Translations under genes and position numbers: made by a program
Shown here: piece by piece, positions 34,236 through 43,530 of the stretch
How the letters are laid out: each line of letters starts with the position of its first letter
Position numbering within the stretch: position 1 is the stretch's first letter
Source: an uncultured Lachnospiraceae bacterium
GTDB taxonomy: Bacteria; Bacillota; Clostridia; Lachnospirales; Lachnospiraceae
NCBI GenBank assembly: GCA_910586205.1
Contig: CAJUGD010000011.1
Coordinates: 1 to 64,000 of the forward strand
Direction of reading: 5' to 3'
DNA: 64,000 bases
The notes under the pieces: model-generated
The model's input: only the letters and a program-made list of their open reading frames with translations
What the model was told of the DNA's origin: nothing
Databases searched by the model: none

Positions 34236-35711
34236 TTAATGAATCAACGCTGTTGCCAGCGGAATTCCCACCAGAATCACTAAAATCAACTCAATAGCCG
34301 CAAACATCATGGTGTGCATATAAATATCTTTTGATTTCAGCCACTCCTTATTTCCGTGAATCATGGCCGCAAAAGGTGACGCAGAAGGCGTCACAGAAGC
34401 GCTTGCCAGCACAAAAATAATAATCAGCGATGTGATAGGCGCCGAGTTAATCCCGCTTGACAAACAAAAGGAAGCGATCACCGGCTGCATTAACATGCCT
34501 ACCACCAGGCTGTTGCAGATATTGGTCAGAACTAAGGTAATCACCAACAAGGTCACATAAAATACCACCAGCGACATGCTGCTGAAAATCGGGCGCAGAA
34601 TGGTATTCAGAAATGCAGAAATACCTGTAGACTCATTGGTTAACACACTTCCCAAAAGAATAGCAGCCGTACAGAGGAAGAATGTTCCCCAAGCAAAGCC
34701 ATTCATCACTTTATTAAATGGCAGCACCGGCTCATGCTTCTCTTTATCCAGGCTGACACAACAAAGGAGTGCCGTATAGCCTAGAGCGATACCATAATTG
34801 TTGACGCTTAAAAACTTCATAATGCCCATATTTGGCAGCATACTTGGCAAAAGCATAGTCAAAATATAAAATACAAAGGAGATTGCCATGAACTTCTGGT
34901 TGCCATTCAACGGAGGAAGCGGATTCCGCTTTAACATCTCCACATCCAGGTTCTTTAACTTCGTCACATCCGGACGCAGCACATATTTACAAAACAGCAC
35001 AATCACTGCAATAGACACAAAGCCATAAATCAGAGCTACAGCCAGATAAGAGGCACTGTTAATCATGACCTTATTTCCCATATTCTCTGTAATGCCGGCA
35101 TAATTGCCGATTAGTGCTAAAGAATTTCCGCTGTAAGGCGGAACCGGAAAGCCTAGAAGCGTGGCAATGGCCACCAGAATCAACATAATCGTAGGATACT
35201 TCTCTCCTTTTTTGATACCGATCTCCTGAAAAATATCATAGAGCACCGGCCAAAACAAAAAGATAGGGGAAAAGGGGCCTACAAAGGCAGCCATCAGCAT
35301 GGCGCCAACCATCAACATGGCAGTAAATACCCAGGGTCTTCCGCTGTTGATCTTCATGGTAAGGAAAAAGCGTCCGATGTAAGCAGTCAGCTTGTTATAT
35401 ACCATGGAATTCATGACAATCATCAAAAACAGCATCTGGATAACTACAGGATTTCCAAAAGCAGCAGACAGAACCTGATTCATAGGAGCATAGCTGGACA
35501 CTCCGATCATAAAGATGCTCAGAATGCTTGACCAGACCGGATCCACGGTTGTCCAAAGATATAAAGTCCCAATAAATACTCCGATGATTTCCATGCCTAC
35601 AGGAGTAATCTCCGGAAGACCCAGAGGCAGATAGCGAAACAATATCATGATGGACACTCCCACCAAAGAATGTATTGCTCGGCGGCTAACCGGGGCTGTA
35701 GAATTGCTCAT
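34236..35711 (-). CDS. SLC13/DASS-like anion permease (transporter 2)
   Basis: A 491-residue membrane protein, the same length as transporter 1 and clearly homologous. Shared stretches include FRYLPxxLPEVTPVGMEI near residues 25-42, LRPDxxKLKxxDVExLxRNPLPPL in the middle loop, and SASVTPSASPFAAM/HGNKEWL near the C-terminus. It heads a leftward operon with sulfotransferase copy 2. The pairing of each permease with one sulfotransferase suggests import of a substrate of that enzyme. GGAGG is seven bases upstream of the ATG. Substrate is not visible in the sequence. Confidence 0.78.
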   Translation of the reverse strand: MSNSTAPVSRRAIHSLVGVSIMILFRYLPLGLPEITPVGMEIIGVFIGTLYLWTTVDPVWSSILSIFMIGVSSYAPMNQVLSAAFGNPVVIQMLFLMIVMNSMVYNKLTAYIGRFFLTMKINSGRPWVFTAMLMVGAMLMAAFVGPFSPIFLFWPVLYDIFQEIGIKKGEKYPTIMLILVAIATLLGFPVPPYSGNSLALIGNYAGITENMGNKVMINSASYLAVALIYGFVSIAVIVLFCKYVLRPDVTKLKNLDVEMLKRNPLPPLNGNQKFMAISFVFYILTMLLPSMLPNMGIMKFLSVNNYGIALGYTALLCCVSLDKEKHEPVLPFNKVMNGFAWGTFFLCTAAILLGSVLTNESTGISAFLNTILRPIFSSMSLVVFYVTLLVITLVLTNICNSLVVGMLMQPVIASFCLSSGINSAPITSLIIIFVLASASVTPSASPFAAMIHGNKEWLKSKDIYMHTMMFAAIELILVILVGIPLATALIH

Positions 35712-35758
35712 TGGTAAATACCTCCATTCCTTTTATAGAATTTATAGAAACTGATATT

Positions 35759-35764
35759 ATTTTA
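35759..35764 (-). promoter_or_regulatory. -10 box of transporter 2
   Basis: TAAAAT read leftward; predicted start 35752. No good -35 is seen. The activator-like dyad is centred 41.5 bp upstream. Confidence 0.5.
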
Positions 35765-35786
35765 ACATCTCCTTAGTCATTTTAGC

Positions 35787-35800
35787 ATAACATACGTTAA
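35787..35800. promoter_or_regulatory. Crp/Fnr-type operator between transporter 2 and the regulator gene
   Basis: ATAACATACGTTAA, the same dyad as at 26674 with 12 of 14 positions equal. It lies 41.5 bp from the predicted start of transporter 2 and 57.5 bp from that of the regulator (TATACT at 35839-35844), so it may serve both directions. Confidence 0.68.
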
Positions 35801-35882
35801 GTTTTTTCAAAAATATGGCAAAAATCTATAAATAGTGGTATACTGTTCACAGAAGTAATTTATCAAGGACGGTACGATTATT

Positions 35883-36569
35883 ATGGAAATAAAGAACGGA
35901 TTATTTGACTGTTTTTTCACTTATGGCGAACGGATTATTGTAGAAAAAAACAAGATTATATATGCCCCGGACAACAAGCTGCAGAGTGACTGTCTCTATT
36001 TTCTGGAATCCGGGCTGGTAGCCCTCATGAGCTATTCCCGGGGGGGCGAGGAGCGGGTATACCTTTATATGAAGGGGCCGCGGATCATTTCCTTTATGAC
36101 TCTGCTAATCAGCATTACCAACAGTCACGAGATCACCGGCAATGTTTTTCCCAGCCACTTGGTTCAAATGACTAAAACCCGCTGTGTGCTTTACCGAATG
36201 CAAGGTCCTATCTTCCGCAGACTTTTAGATGAAGATCTGAAGTTTAACCGACTGATCCTTCAGGCAACGGCAGCTAACTTTCAAGAGGTCTTAAGCCATT
36301 TCCAACAGGCCCTGGAGGACAGTGCCAGCGTCCGCTTATGTCGGCTGCTCCTGGACTTCTGTGTTCTCAAGGACGGAAAAAAGATCCTTCCCAAGACCAT
36401 GAGCTTTCTGGAAATGTCCAAATATTTAGGCACTCACCCTGTCACTGTGTCCCGCATTGTGGCTGTTCTCAAAAAGGACGGCTGCATTGTAAAGGAACAA
36501 GGTTTTGTGGTAATACAGGATGAAGCACGTCTCCGACAGATGATTGAAAATGACATTGATATTAAATAA
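35883..36569 (+). CDS. Crp/Fnr-family transcriptional regulator
   Basis: A 228-residue regulator with an N-terminal cyclic-nucleotide-binding-type beta barrel (about residues 20-125), a long dimer helix, and a C-terminal winged helix-turn-helix (MSFLEMSKYLGTHPVTVSRIVAVLKKDG, about 173-200). No four-cysteine cluster of the FNR type is visible, so the effector is probably a small molecule. It is divergent from transporter 2, and three similar dyads at activator spacing lie in front of the transporters and trxB. It is therefore the likely activator of the sulfotransferase block. ATP or oxygen sensing cannot be judged. Confidence 0.85.
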   Translation: MEIKNGLFDCFFTYGERIIVEKNKIIYAPDNKLQSDCLYFLESGLVALMSYSRGGEERVYLYMKGPRIISFMTLLISITNSHEITGNVFPSHLVQMTKTRCVLYRMQGPIFRRLLDEDLKFNRLILQATAANFQEVLSHFQQALEDSASVRLCRLLLDFCVLKDGKKILPKTMSFLEMSKYLGTHPVTVSRIVAVLKKDGCIVKEQGFVVIQDEARLRQMIENDIDIK

Positions 36570-36668
36570 CATCCGATACCAACCGTTCCCAGAGTGTGTC
36601 TGAAAATCCTTTCCCGCTATCGGAAAATAATTTTCAGACACTGGCATCGGAAGGAAGATATCGGATGT
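36569..36668. repeat. Inverted-repeat terminator region with dispersed-repeat fragment
   Basis: ACATCCGATA (36569-36578) and TATCGGATGT (36659-36668) enclose a degraded copy of the AGAGTGTGTCTGAAAAT repeat with its own internal inverted part (CTGAAAAT / ATTTTCAG). It separates the convergent regulator and PRTase genes. Confidence 0.5.
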
Positions 36669-36690
36669 TGTCTGAACGATTTTTAAGCAG

Positions 36691-37410
36691 TTACTCCAGC
36701 ACTGTATACCCATAGCTGTTGATTATGGCATCCAGCTTTACGCCGTTTTTGCAGTCCGGACATTCATTGGGATCCGAAAGCCTGAAGTCCGGCAGATCCT
36801 CAACACCAAATACGGAATTAACAGGATATCCGTCTATCTCATTCACTGCGGAAAAGATCACAGAGATTCCCTCAATAATGCCTCCATAGGAATTGATGCA
36901 GCGGATGCTCTTTGCAATCGTCCTGCCGGACATAGCAGTTGCCAATACTACCAGCACATGCTTGTCCTTCAGCATAGGACGAATATTGTCCCGCACCACC
37001 ATCTGGCCGGTAGAATCAAATTCTGGTGTAATAATATAGCTTGTGTGGTGGCTGTTCAAGGTTGTGATGCCAATACTGGAAAGCTCTGACGCTACATAAG
37101 CCCCGATCACTTCACATCCATCCATGCAGATAATGGTATCAATGTGAGTCTTTGTGGACAGAGAAGCCATCATTTCTTCCATATCTACACCTGAGAGAGA
37201 AATATTTCCTGCCAGACTTACCCGATTTACATAACGGGACACCATGGCCTTGGCCACTTCCTGTGCATCCTTGCGGCGCATCTTCAGAGAAGCCATGTCA
37301 ATATAATAATTAATATGAAAACGGTCAGAAGAAAAATGACCCTTGGTAACTTTTAAGGCAACCTCCGGGTTATCCTTCGCGTAGATCTTTTTGGGTTCTC
37401 CCATACTCAT
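36691..37410 (-). CDS. Phosphoribosyltransferase-like protein (orotate PRTase family)
   Basis: A 239-residue protein resembling orotate-type phosphoribosyltransferases in length and in the order of segments. The expected PRPP loop (normally DDxxTTGGT) is replaced by VVLATAMSGRTIAKSI near residues 148-163, lacking the acidic pair. Two Cys near the C-terminus (CPDC) could bind metal. It may therefore be a regulator or a PRTase with another substrate. AGGAGG is eight bases upstream of the ATG. It has its own transcript: a strong terminator separates it from PFOR upstream. Confidence 0.6.
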   Translation of the reverse strand: MSMGEPKKIYAKDNPEVALKVTKGHFSSDRFHINYYIDMASLKMRRKDAQEVAKAMVSRYVNRVSLAGNISLSGVDMEEMMASLSTKTHIDTIICMDGCEVIGAYVASELSSIGITTLNSHHTSYIITPEFDSTGQMVVRDNIRPMLKDKHVLVVLATAMSGRTIAKSIRCINSYGGIIEGISVIFSAVNEIDGYPVNSVFGVEDLPDFRLSDPNECPDCKNGVKLDAIINSYGYTVLE

Positions 37411-37564
37411 AGTCCATACCTCCTGTATTCTTGATACTATCAGAGTACCTCAAAATTACAAAAAAATCCATAACTAAGGCTAATAATGTTAAAATTCTTT
37501 GCCCGTTTCCTGTTTTAACACAAATAAGCAGTACAATAAGCCCTGACAATTTCGCTAAAAAACA

Positions 37565-37586
37565 GCCCCCTGCTAAAGCAGGGGGC
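37565..37586 (-). terminator. Terminator of the PFOR gene
   Basis: GCCCCCTGC / GCAGGGGGC, a perfect 9-bp stem with a 4-nt loop, followed on the minus strand by TGTTTTTT. Confidence 0.85.
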
Positions 37587-37610
37587 ATCTTTCTTGCGGT
37601 ATTTGTTTCT

Positions 37611-40600
37611 TTATTCGTTGCCGTACAAAGTCACCAGCTTGGACAGATACTCATATCTCTCCTTCGCCTCAGCCTCATTCTTCTCGAACAGCTTGGCTGC
37701 CCTCTCCGGATTCTTCATAGCCAGGGAAGCATAACGCACTTCGCCCTTCAAGAAGTCCTGATAGCCTTCCATGTTCGGAGCCTTGCTGTCTAAGGTGAAC
37801 TTCTTCTCGGCAGCCGGATTGAAGCGGAAGTTGTTCCAGTAACCGGTCTCAACGGCCAGCTTCTCCTCGGTCTGAGCCTTGCTCATGCCCTTCTTGATAC
37901 CATGGTTGATACAGGGAGCGTAAGCTAAGATCAGGGACGGCCCCGGATAAGCCTCTGCCTCTGCAATGGCCTTCACGGTCTGGGCATAGTCAGCACCCAT
38001 GGAAATCTGCGCTACATATACATAGCCGTAAGACATGGCAATGCTTGCCAGATCTTTCTTCTTGGTCTCTTTACCGCCTGCTGCGAACTGAGCAACCGCA
38101 CCTGTCTTGGTAGCCTTGGAAGACTGACCGCCGGTGTTGGAGTAAACTTCCGTATCGTAAACCATGATGTTGATATCCTTGCCGCTTGCCAGCACGTGAT
38201 CCACGCCGCCAAAGCCGATATCATAAGCCCATCCGTCACCGCCGAAGATCCACTGGGACTTCTTAGCCAAGAAATCCTTGTTGGCTACGATATACTTGCA
38301 GGTCGGGCAGTCAATGCCTTCCAGAACAGCAACCAGCTTGTCTGTAGCGCTTCCGTTCAGGGCGCCGATACCAAAGGTATCCAGCCACTCCTTGCAGGCA
38401 GCCTTGATTTCCTCAGTAGACTGATCATTGGCAGCTACCATCTCAACCTTCTCTTTTAACTCGTCACGGATCGCGTTCTGAGCCAGAAGCATACCAAATC
38501 CAAACTCTGCGTTGTCTTCAAACAGGGAATTATCCCATGCCGGACCCTGTCCCTTAGCATTTACCGTGTAAGGAGTGGACGGTGAGGAGTTGCCCCAAAT
38601 AGAAGAACATCCGGTTGCATTGGCAATGTACATTCTGTCACCGAACAACTGGGTGATCAGCTTGGCATACGGAGTCTCGCCGCAGCCTGCACATGCGCCG
38701 GAGAACTCAAGCAGCGGCTGCTTGAACTGGCTTCCCTTAACAGTGGTCTCTTTAAACTTATCAATCACATCCTGCTTGATGGTTACGGTCTGGCCGAAAT
38801 CATAAACCGGCTGTGCATCCATATGGTCAGCCAGCTTGTCCATGACAAGAGCCTTCTCGCCCTTCTTGCCCGGGCAGACATTCGCACAAGATCCGCATCC
38901 GGTACAGTCAAGAGCAGACACAGTGATAGCAAACTTGTAATCTGCCATGCCGGTCATAGGCAGCATCTTCATGCCTTCCGGAGCCTTGGCAGCCTCATCA
39001 GCAGTCATAGCCACCGGACGGATCACTGCGTGGGGACATACATAGGAACAGAAATTACACTGGATACAGTTGTCCGGATTCCAAACCGGCACATTCACTG
39101 CGATACCGCGCTTCTCGTAAGCAGCGGAACCAGAGGGAGTAGAACCATCCACATACTCGGTAAATGCGGATACAGGCAGGCTGTTGCCCTCCTGAGCGCT
39201 GACCTTGGTCTGTACGTTATTTACAAAGTCAATAACATCCTTTCTTCCCTCGGTCACTACCTTGTAATCCAGGCCCTCGTCTGTGCAATCCTTCCAGCTT
39301 GCAGGAACCTCTACCTTCACAACGCCCTGAGCGCCTGCGTCAATGGCAGCCCAGTTCTTCTTAACCACATCTTCGCCCTTGCGGCCGTAGGTCTTCTGTG
39401 CAGCATCCTTCATCAGCTGGATCGCCTTCTCCTCCGGGATAATGCCGGTCAGCTTAAAGAATGCAGACTGCAAAATGGTGTTGATACGGGTCGGGCCCAT
39501 GCCGGTCTCGATACCGATCTTCACACCGTCAATGGTGTACAGGTTGATGTTGTGATCAGCGATGAATTTCTTCATCTGTCCCGGCAGATGCTTGTCCAGC
39601 TCCTCTGCATTCCAGGGGCAGTTTAACAGGAAAGTGCCGCCGTCAACCAGCTCCTGAACCATGTTGTACTTGCGCACATAAGCCGGATTGTGGCATGCCA
39701 CAAAGTTTGCCTGGCGGATCAGGTAGGTGGATTTAATCTTCTTGTGTCCGAAACGCAGATGAGACATGGTCACACCGCCGGACTTCTTGGAATCATAGTC
39801 AAAATATGCCTGAGCATACATGTCGGTGTTGTCACCGATGATCTTGATGGAGTTCTTGTTGGCGCCTACGGTACCGTCTGCACCCAGACCCCAGAACTTA
39901 CAGTTGGTGGTTCCCTCGGGAGTAGTAACCAGCGGAGCGCCTAACGGCAGGGACAGATGGGTCACATCGTCCTCAATACCGATGGTGAATCTCTTCTTGT
40001 CATTGTTATTGTATACAGCAACGATCTGTGCCGGGGTGGTATCCTTTGATCCTAAGCCATAACGGCCGGAAACGATCTCCACTGCATCAAACTTGCTTCC
40101 CTTAAGCGCTGCAACTACATCCAGATACAGCGGCTCACCCAGGGAACCCGGCTCTTTGGTTCTGTCAAGGACAGAAATCTTCTTCACGGAATCCGGAAGG
40201 GCTGCTATCAATGCCTCAGCACAGAAAGGACGATACAGGCGTACCTTCACCACGCCAACCTTAGCGCCGGTGGTCTTTACCATGTAATCAATGGTTTCTT
40301 CAATGGTATCATTGACAGAACCCATAGCTACGATCACATGCTCTGCATCAGCAGCGCCGTAATAGTTAAACAGCTTATAATCGGTGCCGATCTTCTCGTT
40401 CACCTTGTCCATGTACTCCTGCACAATGCCCGGAAGAGCATCATAATATGGATTGCAGGCCTCTCTTGCCTGGAAGAAAATGTCCGGGTTCTGAGCAGAA
40501 CCTCTCTGGCAGGGATGATTCGGATTCAATGCATGCTTACGGAAAGCAGCAATGGCATCCCAGTCAGCCATCTCAGCCAGATCATCATAATCCCATGCTT

Positions 40601-41150
40601 CGATCTTCTGAATCTCATGGGAAGTACGGAAACCATCAAAGAAATTGATAAACGGAACCTTGCCCTTGATTGCAGCCAGATGGGCAACTGCGGTCAGGTC
40701 CATAACCTCCTGCACACTGGACTCGCACAGCATGGCGCAGCCAGTCTGACGGCAGGCATACACATCGGAATGATCGCCGAAAATAGACAGCGCATGGCTG
40801 GCCAGAGCACGTGCGGATACATTGATCACGCCCGGAAGCTGCTCACCGGCAATCTTGTACAGGTTAGGAATCATCAGTAACAGACCCTGGGAAGCGGTAT
40901 AGGTGGTGGTCAGGGCACCTGCTGCCAGGGAGCCGTGGACGGCGCCTGCAGCGCCTGCCTCAGACTGCATCTCAGTGATCTGAACCGTGCGGCCGAAAAT
41001 ATTTTTTCTGCCCTCGGTCGCCCATTCATCCGTATGCTCCGGCATAACGGAAGAGGGGGTGATGGGATACATAGCAGCTACTTCGGTAAACGCATACGAA
41101 GCATGAGCAGCAGCCTGATTACCATCCATGGTTTTCATTTTTCTTGCCAT
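37611..41150 (-). CDS. nifJ: Pyruvate:ferredoxin (flavodoxin) oxidoreductase
   Basis: A 1179-residue single-chain PFOR, the usual full length. It oxidises pyruvate and CoA to acetyl-CoA and CO2, reducing ferredoxin. N-terminal PYR domain (MDGNQAAAHASYAFTEVAA), then the transketolase C-like domain, two 4Fe-4S clusters (CIQCNFCSYVCP and CTGCGSCANVCP, near residues 690-760), and the C-terminal thiamine-diphosphate domain with GDGWAYDIGFGG and the proximal cluster cysteines (CAGCGE). AGGAGG precedes the ATG. It is the main source of reduced ferredoxin and acetyl-CoA in anaerobic clostridia. Confidence 0.97.
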   Translation of the reverse strand: MARKMKTMDGNQAAAHASYAFTEVAAMYPITPSSVMPEHTDEWATEGRKNIFGRTVQITEMQSEAGAAGAVHGSLAAGALTTTYTASQGLLLMIPNLYKIAGEQLPGVINVSARALASHALSIFGDHSDVYACRQTGCAMLCESSVQEVMDLTAVAHLAAIKGKVPFINFFDGFRTSHEIQKIEAWDYDDLAEMADWDAIAAFRKHALNPNHPCQRGSAQNPDIFFQAREACNPYYDALPGIVQEYMDKVNEKIGTDYKLFNYYGAADAEHVIVAMGSVNDTIEETIDYMVKTTGAKVGVVKVRLYRPFCAEALIAALPDSVKKISVLDRTKEPGSLGEPLYLDVVAALKGSKFDAVEIVSGRYGLGSKDTTPAQIVAVYNNNDKKRFTIGIEDDVTHLSLPLGAPLVTTPEGTTNCKFWGLGADGTVGANKNSIKIIGDNTDMYAQAYFDYDSKKSGGVTMSHLRFGHKKIKSTYLIRQANFVACHNPAYVRKYNMVQELVDGGTFLLNCPWNAEELDKHLPGQMKKFIADHNINLYTIDGVKIGIETGMGPTRINTILQSAFFKLTGIIPEEKAIQLMKDAAQKTYGRKGEDVVKKNWAAIDAGAQGVVKVEVPASWKDCTDEGLDYKVVTEGRKDVIDFVNNVQTKVSAQEGNSLPVSAFTEYVDGSTPSGSAAYEKRGIAVNVPVWNPDNCIQCNFCSYVCPHAVIRPVAMTADEAAKAPEGMKMLPMTGMADYKFAITVSALDCTGCGSCANVCPGKKGEKALVMDKLADHMDAQPVYDFGQTVTIKQDVIDKFKETTVKGSQFKQPLLEFSGACAGCGETPYAKLITQLFGDRMYIANATGCSSIWGNSSPSTPYTVNAKGQGPAWDNSLFEDNAEFGFGMLLAQNAIRDELKEKVEMVAANDQSTEEIKAACKEWLDTFGIGALNGSATDKLVAVLEGIDCPTCKYIVANKDFLAKKSQWIFGGDGWAYDIGFGGVDHVLASGKDINIMVYDTEVYSNTGGQSSKATKTGAVAQFAAGGKETKKKDLASIAMSYGYVYVAQISMGADYAQTVKAIAEAEAYPGPSLILAYAPCINHGIKKGMSKAQTEEKLAVETGYWNNFRFNPAAEKKFTLDSKAPNMEGYQDFLKGEVRYASLAMKNPERAAKLFEKNEAEAKERYEYLSKLVTLYGNE

Positions 41151-41214
41151 TTGATTTTCCTCCTACAAATGTGAATATTGCTCGTTCCGGTAGTTCCCCG
41201 GAATCCTGTCTTTT

Positions 41215-41242
41215 ATTATAGCAACTTTTTATCATTTTGCAA
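41215..41242 (-). promoter_or_regulatory. PFOR promoter
   Basis: Leftward TTGCAA (41242-41237), 16-bp spacer, TATAAT (41220-41215), about 65 bp before the start codon. Confidence 0.75.
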
Positions 41243-41317
41243 ATACGAAAACCACAAAAATCAAGTATTATTTCTCATACAATAGAAAAAGTACGCATCC
41301 AAAGCGGAGCGTTTTTG

Positions 41318-41344
41318 TTTCATAGGACGCAATTTCCTATGAAA
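41318..41344. repeat. CATAGGA-type hairpin repeat
   Basis: TTTCATAGGA / TCCTATGAAA, perfect 10-bp arms around CGCAATT. A related hairpin with the same GTTTTTGT…CATAGGACGC opening occurs at 43531. Confidence 0.5.
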
Positions 41345-41354
41345 TAAGAAAACA

Positions 41355-41383
41355 GGAGATATCCGTTCTGTATGGATATCTCC
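41355..41383 (-). terminator. Terminator of the vanW-family gene
   Basis: GGAGATATCC / GGATATCTCC stem followed leftward by TGTTTTCTT, 18 bp past the stop codon. Confidence 0.75.
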
Positions 41384-41400
41384 TGCTCAGTATCTTGTTA

Positions 41401-43353
41401 TCAGTTGCCCGGCATAGGCGCCACAATCGGCGGAACATTGGTCTGAGGTCCCGGCTCCTCTCCTGCCCCGCCCGGCTGAACCGGTGCATTCGTCGGCTGA
41501 GACGGTGCCGGAGCCGGCTGTGTGGAAGAACTATTTCCTCCTCCTGGCCCCTCGCCTACTGTATTGCCGCCTCCGGTGCTGCTCTGCTGTCCGCCAGGTC
41601 CCCCGGATGAACCGGTCCCATTACCCGGATTGCCAGTTCCTGTGCCTGGATTATTAACGCCGCTGTTGGTGTCAGGCTGGATAAAGCCGTCCCCGGCTCC
41701 CTCTGGCGCTATAGTGGGAACTTGACTGGAATCAACTGTGCTCTCATCCGGAGCAGACTCCGTAGGCGCTACAGTTCCTGTGGAGTTGCGGAGTATCACA
41801 GGCGCATGTCCCTTGTACCGTACCACATGATCCACATCCTGGCTGACCACCTCGTCACCTTTCTTTACGATCAAGCGGGTCTCCCAATAGCTTCCCTTGC
41901 TGCCCGCACTTTTTTGCTTCTCTACTCCCGGCTCCAGAGTCGGATCTTCCTCATAGGTAGGAGCCGGCGGATCCAGGTCATTTATCTTAGTAGATTTTAA
42001 GGAGTAGGTTACACCCTCCTCCAGTACCGGAACTCCGTAGATAGACACGGTTATCGTCTGATCCGAATATCTGGCCCGAATACCGATGGCAGCGCTGGAA
42101 TTGTTTACAAACTTATAGTCTGGTCCGTTCCAGCTCACTGTAGCATCCGTTCCCGGAGTCACATAAGAAGGCTCATAAGTGTGAGACTGACGCTTTGTGG
42201 TCTTCAGTCCGGATTTCAGCACCGCATTGTACAAGGTAGAAGATGTCTGGCATACGCCGCCGCCAATCTCCTCCACCACTTCGCCGTTGTTGTAGGCTGC
42301 CGCTCCTTTATATCCCTTTGCTTCTGTTCTCTGCCCTACCGTCTCATTAAAGGAAAATTCCTCTCCTGGCTGCAGTATGGTGCCATTAATGGCCTCTGCG
42401 GAAAGCTTTACGTTTGTATTACGCTTACTATTGGAGGTGGTCTTGGTGGTAAAGGAGGAAATTGTCTTATATTTCTCCTTTGCCGTCTCCTCACTGAACT
42501 CCGGCTCCACGGGATTCATCACTGCTATAAGCTTTGCGTCAAAATCTTTTTTCTTTACTGCATCTAAAATATCTTTTGTCAGCTTTTCCTGATCCAAAGC
42601 CAGTCCTTGTTCTGCTCCCGTAAAGAGAAATTTATCCGAAGCCTTATCATAGCTGGAAATCGATCCGTTCTTCGCTGCCTTGTCCCATTTGGCGGCTGCC
42701 TTGGCTGCCTCTGCTGCTGCTGCCTCCTCCAATCCGTCCGTATTCAGGGAATATTTTTCCTTAGGCTCTCCGGAATAGATCTCTGTCAAAAGCGCGTCTA
42801 CTTTTCCGCCCATCAGATCCAGGATCTCAAAGTTTTCTTCCTGCCAGGAAACGGTCATAGCCCAAGGATAATTTTCAAGGATAGCCTCTCTGGCCTGTTC
42901 CCTGGACATTCCCGTAATATTCACTCCGTCTACCAGTACCTCTTTTTGGAGTTCTGTCTCCGGAACCGAACTGGTTATCTCAGTCTCCGGTTCTGTCTCA
43001 GGCGGCTCTTTATCTATACCTCTTATAATAAATACAATCAGGGTAATGGCGGCAATCAGAAGCACACCGCCAACGGCAAGCTTTTTAAAATCATCTTCCT
43101 GCCTCCGCTTTCCCTTTCCGTGCCCCCGTCCATGGCTTGATCCGCCATAATGGCTGCTTCCCCTTGCCGAAGCGCTTCTGGTTCCCGAGGTTCTGTGTCC
43201 GGAGGTGCTCCTCGAAGAAGATCCTCTGGATGTGCTGCTTCTGGAACCAGAAGAACCTGTTCGTCCCCTGGATGTGCTGCTTTTTCCCCTGGAACCATTC
43301 TTTGCTCTGGAATGGCTTGCACTATACATCTGTTCTTCGTCATACCTGCTCAT
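41401..43353 (-). CDS. VanW-family membrane-anchored cell-wall protein
   Basis: A 650-residue protein. Residues 1-90 are a Ser/Arg/Gly-rich cytoplasmic stretch, followed by one membrane helix (VGGVLLIAAITLIVFII). An extracellular region follows with a YoaR-like peptidoglycan-binding domain, and then a VanW domain (FSFNETVGQRT…EIGGGVCQTSSTLYNAV). The tail is low-complexity Pro/Gly/Ser. VanW proteins occur in some vancomycin-resistance clusters but mostly have unknown cell-wall roles, and no other resistance gene is nearby. The start at 43353 is chosen for the GGTGG site. The N-terminal tail is positively charged and likely disordered. Confidence 0.88.
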   Translation of the reverse strand: MSRYDEEQMYSASHSRAKNGSRGKSSTSRGRTGSSGSRSSTSRGSSSRSTSGHRTSGTRSASARGSSHYGGSSHGRGHGKGKRRQEDDFKKLAVGGVLLIAAITLIVFIIRGIDKEPPETEPETEITSSVPETELQKEVLVDGVNITGMSREQAREAILENYPWAMTVSWQEENFEILDLMGGKVDALLTEIYSGEPKEKYSLNTDGLEEAAAAEAAKAAAKWDKAAKNGSISSYDKASDKFLFTGAEQGLALDQEKLTKDILDAVKKKDFDAKLIAVMNPVEPEFSEETAKEKYKTISSFTTKTTSNSKRNTNVKLSAEAINGTILQPGEEFSFNETVGQRTEAKGYKGAAAYNNGEVVEEIGGGVCQTSSTLYNAVLKSGLKTTKRQSHTYEPSYVTPGTDATVSWNGPDYKFVNNSSAAIGIRARYSDQTITVSIYGVPVLEEGVTYSLKSTKINDLDPPAPTYEEDPTLEPGVEKQKSAGSKGSYWETRLIVKKGDEVVSQDVDHVVRYKGHAPVILRNSTGTVAPTESAPDESTVDSSQVPTIAPEGAGDGFIQPDTNSGVNNPGTGTGNPGNGTGSSGGPGGQQSSTGGGNTVGEGPGGGNSSSTQPAPAPSQPTNAPVQPGGAGEEPGPQTNVPPIVAPMPGN

Positions 43354-43530
43354 AATTTCCACCCATTTTCTATATACTACATACCTTTATGAGTATAACA
43401 TAATTTGCTGAAAAGGGTATTAAATTTTTTTTAAAATATCTTCCATTTTTTCGCCATTTATCACAATTATTTTTTCCGCGGACCAGCCTGTCCCTTTCTA
43501 TAGCAAAAAATTATATCTCCCCCGGAGAGT

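Noticed and set aside
38823..39626. 267-codon frame opposite PFOR, and similar long frames opposite wecC, vanW and the sulfotransferases
   Set aside because: These are shadow frames of well-identified genes with no independent signals.
41401..43353. VanW-family gene as vancomycin resistance
   Set aside because: No vanH/A/X or other resistance genes are present; VanW domains are common in cell-wall proteins without resistance roles.
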